Assembly: GCA_903813345.2 (NCBI GenBank) | Contig: CAIIXF020000010.1 | Coordinates: 13,771,181-13,831,180, forward strand | Origin: Owenia fusiformis | Taxonomy: Eukaryota; Annelida; Polychaeta; Sabellida; Oweniidae | Direction: 5' to 3' | Length of the DNA: 60,000 bases | In this document: one piece after another, positions 34,401 to 40,664 of the stretch | Numbering within the stretch: position 1 is the stretch's first letter | How the letters are laid out: every line of letters begins with the position of its first letter | Notes under the pieces: generated by a model | Database searches by the model: none | What the model saw: only the letters and a program-made list of their open reading frames with translations | What the model was told of the DNA's origin: nothing | Translations under genes and position numbers: made by a program

Positions 34401-34948
34401 GGGGTACTTAAAACAATGAGAATTCATATTCAGGTATTACATACATCAGTATATCCAATAATTCTTTATCAGACAGATCTACTTTATTTGACATTTTAAA
34501 ATGAGCTTTAGAAGAGTATCAAAATGATAAAGAAATTATGTCAAGTATTTCCTATACACTTAAAATCTTCAAATATGAGTAATTCAGAATCAGAACAAGA
34601 TACCTTGACATATGATACCCTTGAATATATCTCAACGCTATATAATGTGATACCTGCTCACTTTAACCACACGTCAATGGGGTCACATGACATGAATGAT
34701 GTCACCCGACATGCAGTGACATCCCTGAAGAGTAACCTGACATGATGTCAAGTACATGTTACATGTATATGTGACAACTCGCCCATATAGGCATTCATAT
34801 GAAAAAATCAAAAACTAACTACATACTAAAAAGATAATTCAGAAATTGCAGTAGAAATTGTTTTATTTTTCAGATCTTGCTTCAGAATCACACTACAGAA
34901 GGACATATTGCACCAGGACTCCCAAGACCTGCATTCAACTATGTATGA
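1355..34948 (+). CDS. Rho guanine nucleotide exchange factor (DH-PH), AKAP13/ARHGEF2/ARHGEF18/ARHGEF28 group, whole gene
   Basis: The gene catalyses GDP-GTP exchange on Rho-family GTPases. I assembled coding exons by GT/AG borders and phase: 1355-1420, 8291-8342, 8925-8995, 9291-9340, 10646-10699, 12144-12194, 12571-12764, 19436-19668, 20018-20143, 20486-20603, 20893-21077, 21256-21417, 21633-21825, 22078-22277, 22684-22762, 23097-23246, 25351-25502, 25661-25729, 26115-26324, 31768-31802, 32722-32962, 33253-34200 (or 33253-34185 plus 34874-34948). All phases join. The product is ~1212 or 1232 aa: Ser-rich N-terminus; DH ~175-375; PH ~403-510; acidic helix ~519-585; RAETFGGFD ~650; coiled coil ~816-930; low-complexity tail. 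The DH/PH sequence and coiled coil place it in the Lbc-type subgroup; it may descend from the single ancestor of the four vertebrate genes, so no symbol is given. No C1 domain was found in the window. The first exon is the least certain part. Confidence 0.9.
3114..3240 (+). repeat. GTCACCACC dispersed repeat, copy 1
   Basis: Begins with GTCACAACC, shares an internal block (CATCTGTAACAAATG) and ends with CAGGTGGTGAC followed by ATTTTGCATG. The first and last ~9 bases are imperfect inverted repeats in this family, so it may be a MITE. Conservation continues past the right terminal repeat, so the true border is unclear. Confidence 0.6.
3421..3575 (+). repeat. GTCACCACC dispersed repeat, copy 2
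   Basis: Same orientation as copy 1 and about 300 bp downstream. It starts TCACTACCGCAAGTGGTGG, contains TGTAACAAATGACAGGTGG and ends GGTGGTGAC-ATTTTGCATG. The left end folds on itself (CACTACC...GGTGGTG). Confidence 0.6.
4041..4113 (+). repeat. Short degenerate tandem repeat
   Basis: The phrase AATGATCCTCTACAAT followed by GAATGATATT occurs twice, with a period of about 42 bp. Confidence 0.6.
7634..7734. repeat. Low-complexity insertion flanked by a 14 bp direct repeat
   Basis: A 73 bp block (7648-7720) of (TTTA)n, poly-T, then A-rich sequence is flanked by two exact copies of AACAATGCCAAATG (7634-7647 and 7721-7734). A direct repeat of this length is typical of LINE-machinery target duplications. 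Almost nothing but tail-like sequence lies between. Confidence 0.6.
8055..8205 (+). repeat. GTCACCACC dispersed repeat, copy 3
   Basis: The cleanest copy: starts GTCACCACCAGGAGTGGTGG, holds CATCTGTAACAAATGGCAGG and ends GGTGGTGAC at 8169, then ATTTTGCAAG. The ends are inverted repeats of each other. It lies about 85-235 bp upstream of the exon at 8291. Confidence 0.65.
8291..8342 (+). CDS. RhoGEF exon 2
   Basis: Acceptor GTATGTTGCAG and donor GTGAGT. Encodes AQLHAPSSIREKTGSLP and ends in phase 1. The Ser/Pro-rich, basic composition suits the disordered segment before the DH domain. Confidence 0.75.
8347..8565 (+). repeat. Tandem duplication starting at the exon 2 splice donor
   Basis: Two copies of a ~106 bp unit (about 8347-8452 and 8453-8565) share ACCCTGATTTCT, CACATTGTTATCA, CTGCTATATCAGCCAAGA and CCATGAAAAGACATG. 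The unit begins a few bases after the GT of the exon 2 donor. Confidence 0.8.
8925..8995 (+). CDS. RhoGEF exon 3
   Basis: Acceptor TTGTTTTCAG, donor AAG|GTGAGA. Encodes VGKSLRSSESFKEKRSKSDP and a few more residues, phase 1 to 0. RSSESF with basic neighbours resembles phosphorylated, 14-3-3-type Ser motifs seen in RhoGEF N-terminal regions; that function is inference. Confidence 0.85.
9291..9340 (+). CDS. RhoGEF exon 4
   Basis: Acceptor CTTTGTTTTAG, donor GAG|GTAAGT. Encodes ITSLSTSALPRNVSPP, phase 0 to 2. It continues the Ser/Pro-rich N-terminal linker. Confidence 0.85.
10451..10551. repeat. Hairpin with 16 bp perfect outer arms
   Basis: ATTATTATGTAGCAAC (10451-10466) is exactly reverse-complementary to 10536-10551. 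A second stem (CCATAACT at 10472, AGTTATGG at 10523) and GTTAC...GTAAC lie inside, so the whole 101 bp can fold as a cruciform. It looks like a small MITE, but I see no clear target duplication. Confidence 0.6.
10646..10699 (+). CDS. RhoGEF exon 5
   Basis: Acceptor CATTAACAG, donor GTAAGT. Encodes SHTNGFSKWRLAATKLGI with split codons at both ends (phase 2 to 2). As a 54 nt exon that keeps the frame if skipped, it is a candidate for alternative splicing. Confidence 0.8.
11900..12080 (+). repeat. Degenerate minisatellite, TTACCCTGGAT core
   Basis: Four to six imperfect units of about 22-28 bp share ATTACCCTGGAT followed by A/T-rich spacer, starting with TATCACCCTAGAG near 11923 and ending with ATCACCCAGAGG near 12075. 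It ends about 70 bp before exon 6. Confidence 0.6.
12144..12194 (+). CDS. RhoGEF exon 6
   Basis: Acceptor TATTTTTCAG, donor AAG|GTAAGT. Encodes NKIINEETETLPTHHEG, phase 2 to 2. It is also a 51 nt frame-preserving exon. Confidence 0.85.
12205..12380 (+). repeat. Degenerate repeats with CAAGTGTGCT core
   Basis: Six variants of (C)AAGTGTGCTY, alternating with GATATC/GAGCTCCCTT phrases, occur just after the exon 6 donor. Spacing is irregular (30-50 bp). Confidence 0.5.
12383..12455 (+). repeat. GTCACCACC dispersed repeat, copy 4 (3' fragment)
   Basis: Only the right part is present: CAGCAGTCGGCATCTGTAAC through GGTGGTGTC and ATTTTGCATG. It is fused to the end of the CAAGTGTGCT repeats. Confidence 0.6.
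12571..12764 (+). CDS. RhoGEF exon 7 (start of DH domain)
   Basis: Acceptor TTCTCTCCAG, donor TGGG|GTATGT, phase 2 to 1. Encodes a Ser/acidic stretch, then EAWSVTVDKKTLKKMNSKEV and KRQDHIW. The W-S-x-x-V-D...K-x-V-K-R-Q-x-x-I pattern directly precedes the DH domain in the AKAP13/ARHGEF2 group. The DH ELIATEK motif is completed by the exon at 19436, across the 6.7 kb intron. Confidence 0.93.
13085..13120. promoter_or_regulatory. Inverted POU-octamer pair plus CRE, left arm unit 1
   Basis: ATGCAAAT (13085-13092) and its inverse ATTTGCAT (13099-13106) are followed by a perfect CRE palindrome TGACGTCA (13113-13120). Motif identity is seen; binding or activity is inference. Confidence 0.5.
13457..13492. 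promoter_or_regulatory. Inverted POU-octamer pair plus CRE-like site, left arm unit 2
   Basis: ATGCAAAT and ATTTGCAT (13457-13478) keep the same spacing as in unit 1. The CRE has decayed to TGATGTCA (13485-13492). Confidence 0.45.
14383..14760 (+). mobile_element. 360 bp element with 9 bp target duplication and promoter-like content
   Basis: The element (14392-14751) begins TACCCT and ends AGGGTA, and is flanked by exact 9 bp copies AGTTCAGTC (14383-14391, 14752-14760). The insertion is proven independently: the opposite arm of the host fold-back element is continuous across this point. A 9 bp duplication suits Mutator-like elements; the 6 bp terminal repeat is too short to be sure. Inside are a GC box (CCCCGCCCCC, ~14459), a CRE (ATGACGTCAG, ~14600), a TATA-like CATATAAAG (~14620) and a GGG|TAAG end. 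It is less AT-rich than its surroundings. Confidence 0.8.
14455..14745 (+). promoter_or_regulatory. Candidate RNA polymerase II promoter inside the 360 bp element
   Basis: Order on the plus strand: GC box near 14459, CRE near 14600, TATA-like box near 14620, then ~100 bp ending in GCAAAGGGTAAGT, which matches a splice donor at the element border. The arrangement looks like a promoter plus a short leader, in the same direction as the RhoGEF gene. The 14640 region GTCGGTCAAATTTGGCCGAC is a palindrome. Activity is not shown. Confidence 0.4.
15680..16095 (+). repeat. Degenerate ~30-50 bp repeats, ATGTGACATTRATATC core
   Basis: Variants of CCATGTGACATTGATATCC and GTTAACATCACC recur several times. 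They are too diverged for a firm period. A 77-codon plus-strand ORF at 15933 runs through them and is not convincing as a gene. Confidence 0.4.
16160..17060. repeat. Tandem ~212 bp units with a third inverted copy
   Basis: Two direct units (about 16677-16888 and 16889-17100) share TTTGCRATGTTT, CCCACTTTGCAAA, ATGAATGATAT and AAAGAGGAG. A third, inverted copy lies at 16160-16340 (CCTCTTTGCGATGATAT, CCATTTGCACAGTGGG). Short minus-strand ORFs at 16340-16969 read through these units but have frame breaks and no domain I recognise. Confidence 0.6.
18499..18534. promoter_or_regulatory. CRE plus inverted POU-octamer pair, right arm unit 2
   Basis: TGACGTCA (18499-18506), ATGCAAAT (18513-18520) and ATTTGCAT (18527-18534), the mirror order of the left arm. 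Confidence 0.5.
18872..18907. promoter_or_regulatory. CRE plus inverted POU-octamer pair, right arm unit 1
   Basis: TGACGTCA (18872-18879), ATGCAAAT (18886-18893) and ATTTGCAT (18900-18907), with the same spacing as the other three sites. Confidence 0.5.
19436..19668 (+). CDS. RhoGEF exon 8 (DH domain CR1 region)
   Basis: Acceptor TGGTTTTCCAG, donor CAG|GTAAGT, phase 1 to 0. Encodes ELIATEKNIGRTLKVM, then FMEGMMQEANISRELADRLF and PSIDKLINIHSEFLQKFQTR. This is the first conserved region of a Dbl-homology domain: the E-x-x-x-T-E-x-x-Y/H-x-x-x-L pattern, in which the Glu contacts the GTPase switch I in known structures. Confidence 0.96.
20018..20143 (+). CDS. RhoGEF exon 9 (DH domain)
   Basis: Acceptor GTGTGTTTAG, donor CGA|GTAAGT, phase 0 to 0. 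Encodes FKGSSGEMMKAAYGDFCSKH and KEGLAMYKDLLKSDRKFAAF. It is the Y-x-x-F-C-x-x-H helix typical of the central DH domain. Confidence 0.96.
20486..20603 (+). CDS. RhoGEF exon 10 (DH domain CR3)
   Basis: Acceptor TGATTTCAG, donor AAAG|GTATGA, phase 0 to 1. Encodes LLVTQRMTKYPLMIEAILKT, the most conserved DH helix (Q-R-[IM]-T-K-Y-P-L), which lines the GTPase-binding face in DH structures. Confidence 0.97.
20893..21077 (+). CDS. RhoGEF exon 11 (end of DH, DH-PH linker)
   Basis: Acceptor TTTTTTCAG, donor AAG|GTAAGC, phase 1 to 0. Encodes a charged helix (DHKEHKREQERENLQSSLMY), then AKQILDAIDERIDARDRELR and LQELYHKMDPRS. The last DH helix and the L-x-E-I/L-Y-x-K/R-M-D-P-R linker are typical of this subgroup. 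Confidence 0.95.
21256..21417 (+). CDS. RhoGEF exon 12 (PH domain, first half)
   Basis: Acceptor TTTCTTGTAG, donor AAG|GTAGGA, phase 0. Encodes LMNRKLIVETPVMWKSARGK, IEVIAVVLSDLMFFMQENNQ and KFVFFAQDSK. The beta-strand pattern with V-L-x-D-x-x-x-F-x-Q-E-x-x-Q-K is that of the PH domain in Lbc-type RhoGEFs, where the PH domain binds activated RhoA or membranes. Confidence 0.95.
21633..21825 (+). CDS. RhoGEF exon 13 (PH domain, second half)
   Basis: Acceptor ATACTTCTAG, donor GAAG|GTAGCT, phase 0 to 1. Encodes SAVISLVKLLVREKGD, NGVYLISQNKDNPEMYELTC and TPEMRRRWIASLRKAIDECP. The final amphipathic helix with invariant Trp closes the PH domain. Confidence 0.95.
22078..22277 (+). CDS. RhoGEF exon 14 (charged helix after PH)
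   Basis: Acceptor ACTTATTGTAG, donor AAT|GTAAGT, phase 1 to 0. A run of acidic/basic residues (IEEEEEERRQLEIKFTKLRE) is followed by MLDKLNQKDAQIKAGLDGKL. This helix after the PH domain is also present in AKAP13 and ARHGEF2. Confidence 0.9.
22341..22482 (+). repeat. Two-copy tandem repeat in intron 14
   Basis: Period about 76 bp. Both copies share ATGGTCACAAACC, CAATAGAGGGAGTATTAGTA and CAGAGGC. A 63-codon ORF across it is a by-product. Confidence 0.8.
22684..22762 (+). CDS. RhoGEF exon 15
   Basis: Acceptor TCTGATTCCAG, donor GATG|GTACGA, phase 0 to 1. Encodes LKSIYKDEEGEELRDADDLL and QAAIQD. The donor departs from GTRAGT. Confidence 0.85.
22751..22985 (+). repeat. Tandem duplication that includes the end of exon 15
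   Basis: The last 12 bases of exon 15 (CAATACAAGATG) and the following ~100 bp recur 131 bp downstream (22882 onward: CAATACAAGATG, GGCATTATTCAGCAACCC, ATTCATTTATTAA). The duplicated donor reads GAATGG instead of GTACGA and cannot splice. Confidence 0.8.
23097..23246 (+). CDS. RhoGEF exon 16 (RAETFGGFD motif)
   Basis: Acceptor TGTTTTTTAG, donor AAAG|GTTCGT, phase 1 to 1. Encodes a Ser-rich stretch, then SPSLPKRAETFGGFDSQPK. The R-A-E-T-F-x-G-[FY]-D motif after the PH region is characteristic of the ARHGEF2/AKAP13/ARHGEF18 group. The donor is weak but the join keeps the frame. Confidence 0.88.
23247..25350. other. Intron 16, nothing recognised
   Basis: A 2.1 kb AT-rich intron. Several short ORFs on both strands show no domain or coding bias. 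No clear repeat was found. Confidence 0.5.
25351..25502 (+). CDS. RhoGEF exon 17
   Basis: Acceptor TATGTTATAG, donor AAG|GTAGGT, phase 1 to 0. Encodes GGVLKKRYPSSFNDHDLRTS and SLQNLHKDHGSDVDSALGSQ. It is Ser-rich and polar, probably disordered. Confidence 0.85.
25661..25729 (+). CDS. RhoGEF exon 18
   Basis: Acceptor TCTGTTGTAG, donor AAG|GTAAAC, phase 0. Encodes DVLRRNSGGQDPNSGVNRST plus SFK. RRNS is a basophilic-kinase-like site (inference). It is a frame-preserving 69 nt exon. Confidence 0.85.
26115..26324 (+). CDS. RhoGEF exon 19
   Basis: Acceptor GTGTTCCAG, donor GCG|GTAAGT, phase 0. Encodes ERTNRRLSTSFLQNLLTKQH, a Ser/Asp/Lys-rich spacer, and REQVECVGSLINCMRGLA. The last part forms a short hydrophobic helix; helices in this position occur in the family. 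Confidence 0.9.
26325..31767. other. Intron 19, 5.4 kb, with the palindromic element
   Basis: Apart from the palindrome at 29677-30525 I see no exon, domain-bearing ORF or long repeat. Short ORFs occur on both strands in AT-rich sequence. Confidence 0.5.
29672..30530. mobile_element. 849 bp near-perfect palindromic element with 5 bp target duplication
   Basis: Left arm 29677-30093 and right arm 30109-30525 are both 417 bp and reverse-complementary with few differences; the loop is 15 nt (30094-30108). The ends read CACCCTATGC...GCATAGGGTG and are flanked by TTATA on both sides (29672-29676, 30526-30530). The phrase AATATTGGGTGCGG occurs at both the outer and inner end of each arm. CAC termini with a 5 bp duplication resemble Transib-type ends, but that assignment is tentative. 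ORFs of 60-97 codons inside are mirror images of each other and carry no domain. Confidence 0.9.
31768..31802 (+). CDS. RhoGEF exon 20 (35 nt micro-exon)
   Basis: Acceptor TTTTTTCAG, donor AT|GTAAGT, phase 0 to 2. Encodes FISTQQSTQIE. It bridges exon 19 to the coiled coil in frame. It is short, so it depends on the strong splice sites and matching phases. Confidence 0.75.
31909..31978 (+). repeat. Minisatellite, 11-12 bp unit with HindIII-like core
   Basis: About six copies of AGTAAGCTTGA / AGTAAGCTTGG in tandem. Confidence 0.85.
32722..32962 (+). CDS. RhoGEF exon 21 (coiled coil)
   Basis: Acceptor TTCTTTTGCAG, donor AGG|GTGAGT, phase 2 to 0. Encodes LKAKILEAEAKVGKSESQRM, then NQLEELRNLQESISQERQKW and EQQKQLETER. 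The heptad pattern of Leu with Glu/Lys/Arg/Gln predicts a long coiled coil. Related GEFs use this region for oligomerisation and for binding partners. Confidence 0.92.
33253..34200 (+). CDS. RhoGEF exon 22 (end of coiled coil and LPMKLA-repeat tail)
   Basis: Acceptor TGATTGCAG, phase 0. The exon starts EEMAAQKEELRRQREALQAQ, the end of the coiled coil, and continues as a 285-residue Ser/Asn/Pro-rich tail without predicted fold. Five copies of a short motif are spread through it: MPIHLLSA (33664), MPYHKLST (33724), LPYKLAST (33808), LPMKLASN (~33958) and LPMKLAEK (34051). Reading through gives EVIYF and a stop at 34198-34200. A donor at GAG|GTGATA (34186) would instead join the exon at 34874 in the same phase. 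Confidence 0.93.
   Translation, partial: EEMAAQKEELRRQREALQAQMDYYKMKQQDKHDSREGSPQGGPGFRNTNSPSHDIVDAFKQNNSPGNHRRCTSADLTQGGSFEPMKAEYSNSLKEPLNLNNRNAKAKTLPGNRSNTPPGLMTRIDSGSNVNNQLGPRMPIHLLSAANEAKVGVSQQHMPYHKLSTGSNPGSNSQYNQNPAGNLHKLPYKLASTTSPNAPGGGSQFYVHQVSPPQTQVPANNSNSTLKQAASTGSFLPMKLASNSRAKSNSPGTAPGVGPEQSLSSKLPMKLAEKVTRTKSASSLMQKSTTLKDTSPPKDTQNGKQLKKPQEVIYF
34311..34316 (+). terminator. Candidate polyadenylation signal for the short 3' end
   Basis: AATAAA (within AATAAAATAAATAG) lies 111 nt after the stop at 34200. It would serve a transcript that ends without using the 34186 donor. Confidence 0.4.
34874..34948 (+). CDS. RhoGEF alternative last exon 23
   Basis: Acceptor TTATTTTTCAG. In the phase set by the donor at 34186 it encodes 24 residues (ILLQNHTTEGHIAPGLPRPA then FNYV) and a stop at 34946-34948. 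It replaces the VIYF ending. The strong acceptor and in-frame join support it; the donor is only moderate. Confidence 0.6.
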   Translation: MLLQNHTTEGHIAPGLPRPAFNYV

Positions 34949-35735
34949 AGGACTTTCAGTCCCTGGACAATAATGATTGAGTGCGAAATCATATATAAAT
35001 CCTCTTGCCGGAAAGAAAGGGTGTTATTTGTATACAGGGATATCATTTTTATTATTTCCAACATTATAATTCCATTTATACTTTTATGTACAAGTCTTCA
35101 TATCAACTTTTATTTTGAGTATGTATTCAAAGGTTTTAGTTTCTTGTTTGAAGAATGTAATTAAGTTCCAAAGTAGCGTTATATATGTATGAAATACATG
35201 TTTGTACAAGTTTCTATAGTAACATGTTTGTTTATTTACGATGATGTACATGTAACCAACCATATGTGAGTTATGTTTAACATATAAATACAAACATGGT
35301 ATTCATACACAGTACTCATAACTCACATTTATGTGTAAAATGTGATTTATTTATAATTTCACTGGTTTCTATTGTACATTTAACAACTTTGACACCGTTC
35401 ATATGAAAGTGCAGTATGTAGGAAAATTGTATGAATTATAATTTCCTATATAACGCAATCACAATCAGCACCTAGCAAAATCTAAAACTACTACCAATTT
35501 CAATTGACGATATAATGAAAATATTATTACATTACTAGATTTTTACTAAAAACACAGGAGCACTTGGTTTGACAATACGTTGTGATTTTGACCATATATG
35601 GTCAAAACATTGATAATAATGTTAAATTAATAAGATAGAACAATGTTTGATTGTTTGTATGAATCATGTCCTAGTCCAGTGACGCGTGTACTTTATGTGC
35701 ATTTATGTAATTTGACAGTAATTATTACTAGATAG

Positions 35736-35741
35736 AATAAA
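35736..35741 (+). terminator. Candidate polyadenylation signal of the RhoGEF gene
   Basis: AATAAA in GATAGAATAAACATATC, about 790 nt after the distal stop codon, followed by T/GT-rich sequence. Confidence 0.45.
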
Positions 35742-36665
35742 CATATCTTTGCATTCTTGTATATTATGTCATTCATCAACATGAACTCATGCATGATATT
35801 TCAGTTATCAGCGCATGATATGTAATTTATTCCACCCTTGTATTTTTTGCTACAAATGTTGTGTTAAGAGATATTTATAAAATATACATATATTATATAC
35901 GAGGCATTTTCTAAAGAATCGTACTCCATAAAGGAATTTCATGATTAACTCGTAAAATGTTTTAGTTGTGCCATCGGACAAATCAAGTTATCAGAAGTGT
36001 AAGAATGTAATGTACATGTATCATATGTATATGTTTCTAATCACATACTATGTAATATATACATGTACAGGTCATATGTGCTCATGTAAACACAGAGATA
36101 TGTACAGAAGACACATTTACTTGTACAGTACGAGGGTTGTCTAAAAAGTTTTGTAATTTGAGCAACTGTCGAGTGCATCATCTTGCTATGGTGTCTTAAT
36201 GTAACATAGAATGATTGGGAGAAAAAAATAATTTGAGCAATACATGTATATCAAGAAAATTTCGTTGAGTTTCCTAGTCTATAAGATTCTATCCTCCAAC
36301 TTCTTGCTTTTTGTTGTATCATTTTACATGTTAATGCGTTAAAGCACATATGCATGTTAACAAGTCATAGCTTAATAATATAAAATCATTCTGTGTTCTT
36401 TAATATGTGATAGCTATTACAAGTTATTGTATACAGATATAATATGTCAGTTTGATGTCAAATGTATACTATTGTATGTCTTCTGTTAAGATGCTTTATG
36501 AATAGAGAACGCATGGTCTTACATGTAACAACGGACCATGAATATCATACTTTCTACAACAAGTACATTATTTGTGTTTTCTAGCTTATATTTCATCTCT
36601 TGTGATGTTAAAACAAAAGTTTGAGTAAGTCTGGTGCTGTCAAGTCCCAGTACCTCAAGTAAGTG

Positions 36666-36743
36666 TAGGGGACATGTCAAAACATCAATGTTTTATAATA
36701 CATTATGAGCTAAAATAACACTGGTGTTTTGACAGCACCCCTA
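36666..36743. mobile_element. 74 bp palindromic MITE-like element, TA target duplication
   Basis: GGGGACATGTCAAAACATCA (from 36668) pairs with TGGTGTTTTGACAGCACCCC (to 36741) over ~26 bp with a few mismatches. TA flanks both ends. The size and TA sites fit a mariner-type MITE. Confidence 0.55.
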
Positions 36744-39700
36744 TTACTCTTTAATTATCAAAGATAATCATTCCATTTAAGATTTTTTAAATCAACGATT
36801 TCTTGCATTTCTATTATGGTTACCATGGTTACCAGATACTGCAGTGATATTATCAATCAGCAACATTTTTAACATCAGATAATATTTAAATTGACATAAT
36901 TGAAAAATCGCATCTAATTTTATAATAAGTTATCTAATGTTAAAAGGGGCAACCAATTATAGTTTTGTAGCGTATAAATCAATTGACATAACAATTTAGT
37001 TTTATAAGGTTAAAGATGTATTGTATAGCAGAATGACTTTAATTCAACTTGTATAAGTTATAACAATCATGTACCTCAACTATATTGTTCCTGTTTTACT
37101 TTTTGTTTGTGTTGGATGCATTATAAAGGAATCATGTTTAAAATCAGCAGTAAGGGACCTATATGAAAAAGTACAGTTTATCATTGACCCATGTTTGGAA
37201 TATAAATTGTAAACTTGCCAATTTGAATGGTTACAATGACAATTCAGTCTAGACAAAGATTCTATTGTAGTAAAAGTGAAAATATAAAAATGAGAAAATA
37301 TATGATGTTTTTCTTGTGTTGAAATGAAAATACCGCTGCCAATGCATATGTTGTAAATACAGTCTTGTCTCAATTCTTTGTTTCCCTTTACCAACAATGA
37401 ACTTCCACCTAAAAAGTCATGTTTTTAACCCTTGGGGGGGGGCAACACAAGGGCTTGAGGCTTGACAAGAAACTCAACTTTGAAGATGATAACAAAGCAG
37501 ATTAATTATTTAATATTTCCCTGTACTTATGGAAAACCATGTGTTTAGATTGTTATTTTGATTTTATTTGACAACATGTATTTACATTTTTTCATTAGAA
37601 CATTGATTTACCCCGTGTCATTCTTAGCTTTGGATATGTTTCTAAATTTTAATAGACAGTAAATCACATTTATTTTCTTTCAAAACCGAACACATAACTT
37701 TGATAAAATGACAACACATTTCATTGCATTATATTTGGAACCTCTCCCATTGGGGTTTAATCCAAGATTAAAGAAATTGAAATATAAAACCTGAGTTTAG
37801 ATTGGCATCTGTAACCGTCTACATATGCCAAGCTAATCATGTTGCAAAACACGATAGAATGGTGAAGTATGGATCCAGTGATCTCCCCATCTTTAAATCA
37901 AGCAGGTACAGTCCCTGATGCAGATCTAAAAATCATATGTCATCCTGGTGAAAATCTGTTTGAACTTGAACAAAAGAATGAAATACTGCAAAAGAATTTA
38001 GCAACCTGTTGGGAAAATCCTTTGTAAGCCATAAAGAAAATATGTGTGCATTCCACATGTTGCAGTATTCCATTCAAATGTTTTGAGAGGAATGCGGAAT
38101 TGATAGAAGCAGCATCAGAGAAAAAACATGGGCCATGGGTATAACAAGGGAATGGGTTTGACCCACAGGGAATGACTGAGAAACATATTTGACCCCTGAG
38201 GCAAGACCAGTGGCACAGTTTAACTGAGTTAACAACTTAACATCTGCACTGTTAATTTCAATTTGAAATATTGATGTTAAAACTGACCACAGACTCACTT
38301 AGCCTTGTAGATGTTGTGTTGTTTGCTAAAACACTTGAAAACTAGGAATTTAGCCAACAAAGCTGCCACTTTTTATTTTGATTAAGTAGCAACTTTAACT
38401 GTCCAGTTCAGTCTTTATTATTGCATAGTAGTTCAGAGTCTTAATCCACATAATGAGTGGATTTTGAGAAATAGAACTGATTTTTAAATGTGATCTAATT
38501 ATCTAGAGGACCTCTGTCTGGTTATATTTTGAATAAATTATGCAGTTTTGATGTGAAAAAATCCACATGAAAAAAGACCGACCCAACTGGAAAAAATTTT
38601 GACATTAGATTAAAGATGCAGAAATATCTGAATTCATTAGAATTGAAATTAGTGATGTTCACATGGAATGATGAGAGGGAAAAACATAGTCATCTTTATT
38701 CCCTCTCCCTTTAGTAGTCTTGTGTCAAGTCCCTCAATTTCCCCTCTTGTTGAAGTGAGGTTTGTGTAAGGGGAGTCACTCAGAGCTTGATGCATTCTGG
38801 TAATTAACTTGGATTTCTTAATTAACTTCAATTTTTTAATTGTAGACTTGCATACTAAGCAACATGTGTAAACATTAAAGCTGAGAAAGAGGGCTTAAAA
38901 GTTTATGTTTGAAAACACTTTGACAGAACTAGGATATGACTTGGTAGGATCATTGAAGTGTAGATCCTTGATACCTGACATGCTGCAAAAATATTTAGGA
39001 TTAAGATTTTTCATGTACATACCCTTTTACTTTATCTACCCCATTATATTTATTGAACTGAAGCCCTTGTTAATCAAATCCTTTATTTCAAAGGGTGTAA
39101 GCATGATAAGATTTACTATATACAATCAATGAGGTTCAAGTTGAAATTGGGATATATCTGCAATGTTAAAGTGGTCAGAAGATTAGATGATTGTGATTGG
39201 GGATTAGTCCACTTGAGGTCAGCTTTGATGGACTTGATAATCTAAACAAACAACAAACAATAGTACTTGCTTACAGCCTGGGAATTGGCGACAATATGTT
39301 TAAGTTGATATCCTGTTTGTTCAATTGATAAAAAGAACAGTGCAAAATTCTCATCAATAATTTTTAGTTTCAGTTCCAATCATTGAAAGGTTTGATTTTC
39401 CTGTGTTTGCTTGTTGAAGCCATGTATATTCCATAGCACTAATCACATCAACTAAGATGTATGTCACATGACATATATTGACTCCTGAAGGAGAAGTAGC
39501 TTTATCAGCATTTCTCCCCTTGCCTCCTTAGAACATGGCCAACCTTTCCTGTTGATTTTCATAGTCTGGCAGTGCCAATATTTTATTTTTAACCTTGCTA
39601 CTCCCGACCATGTCAATGAGATTGTGTAAATTAACATTTTCCCTCCGACCCTATGATTATGAATGGATTAGATATTGGTAGATATTGAATCCAATTATGA

Positions 39701-39751
39701 GGGTCACAAGGTCAGTTCCCAAGTGGACAAAACAATCATCATTGGGAAAAC

Positions 39752-39992
39752 ATGGCAAACCTTTCCTAAAGGACAATAGAGGATGGCAAACCTTTCCCAT
39801 GGGAGATAGAACATGGCAAACCTTTCCCAAAGGACAATCTGAAGATGGCAAATCATTCCCATGGGAGATAGAACATGGCAAACCTTTTCTGTAGGAGATA
39901 GAACATGGCAAACTTCACCTTTGGAAGCTAGAACTTGGCAAACCTTTTTTGTGGAAGATAGAACATGGCAAATTTCACCTGTGGGAAGTAGA
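39752..39992 (+). repeat. Minisatellite, ~30 bp unit, eight copies
   Basis: ATGGCAAACCTTTCCC plus a spacer (ATGGGAGATAGAAC or AAAGGACAAT...) starts at about 39752, 39783, 39813, 39845, 39875, 39905, 39935 and 39965. A diverged single copy sits at 39535. Because the unit is a multiple of three, ORFs stay open on both strands; these are artefacts. Confidence 0.9.
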
Positions 39993-40664
39993 TTGCAGTA
40001 GACTTTGGGGTGTTGCCCTCACCTACAAAAAGGTATGACTCACCATTATTGTTTTGTTATGAGACTATTTCCTTTGATTATTGATAACGTAACCCAAACA
40101 TTTGTTAATGTAACGATAGTAGAGACTTTTACACAGAACTTGTCCTTTTAATTGGGGTAATTTACAAAAACAGCGGAAACAATCAAAAACAAGTATTGAT
40201 AAGACTTTGGTACATTGTTACATCACCTCCATATTATAAACAATTCTGCTAAAAACTGAATACTTAAAAAATATAAGGTCACTTTAAGATAAATATTTTC
40301 TTAATTGTTTGCTACAGTCAGTGAGTAATACAAGATACTCGCAAGTGCTTGTAGCCTACTTCAAACTGATGTAACAAAATAATGCATGATTGTATAACAA
40401 GATAACCCTTTCTACTTTCAAGGGTTGTTTTATGGGTGTCTGGATGTGGTGAAGAGGTGTAGTGAGGGTTATCCCAAGAGCTCCCTAAACAGTTATACAT
40501 TTTGTATGTGTTTGATGGGGAGTGTTACAACGCTGTTGTGTTCTGCACTGCTGTTCACATGGCATCGTAAAAAGTAATAGAAATTCAGGAGTTGTTAGCG
40601 TATTTTCCTTGGAATGTTGTATCAAAAAGGCAAATCCAGACCATTATAATGCCTCTCTGTACAA

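Noticed and set aside
34524-34745. 73-codon ORF between the two RhoGEF 3' ends
   Set aside because: It is in the last intron, has no acceptor in phase and no domain.
36129-36240. mariner element starting TACGAGGGTTGTC
   Set aside because: Only one end is visible; no inverted partner or transposase nearby.
39657-39911. 84- and 69-codon ORFs on opposite strands
   Set aside because: Both are open only because the minisatellite unit is a multiple of three.
39752-39992. CRISPR-like array
   Set aside because: The ~30 bp units are adjacent and the spacers are repeats too; it is a eukaryotic minisatellite in an animal genome.
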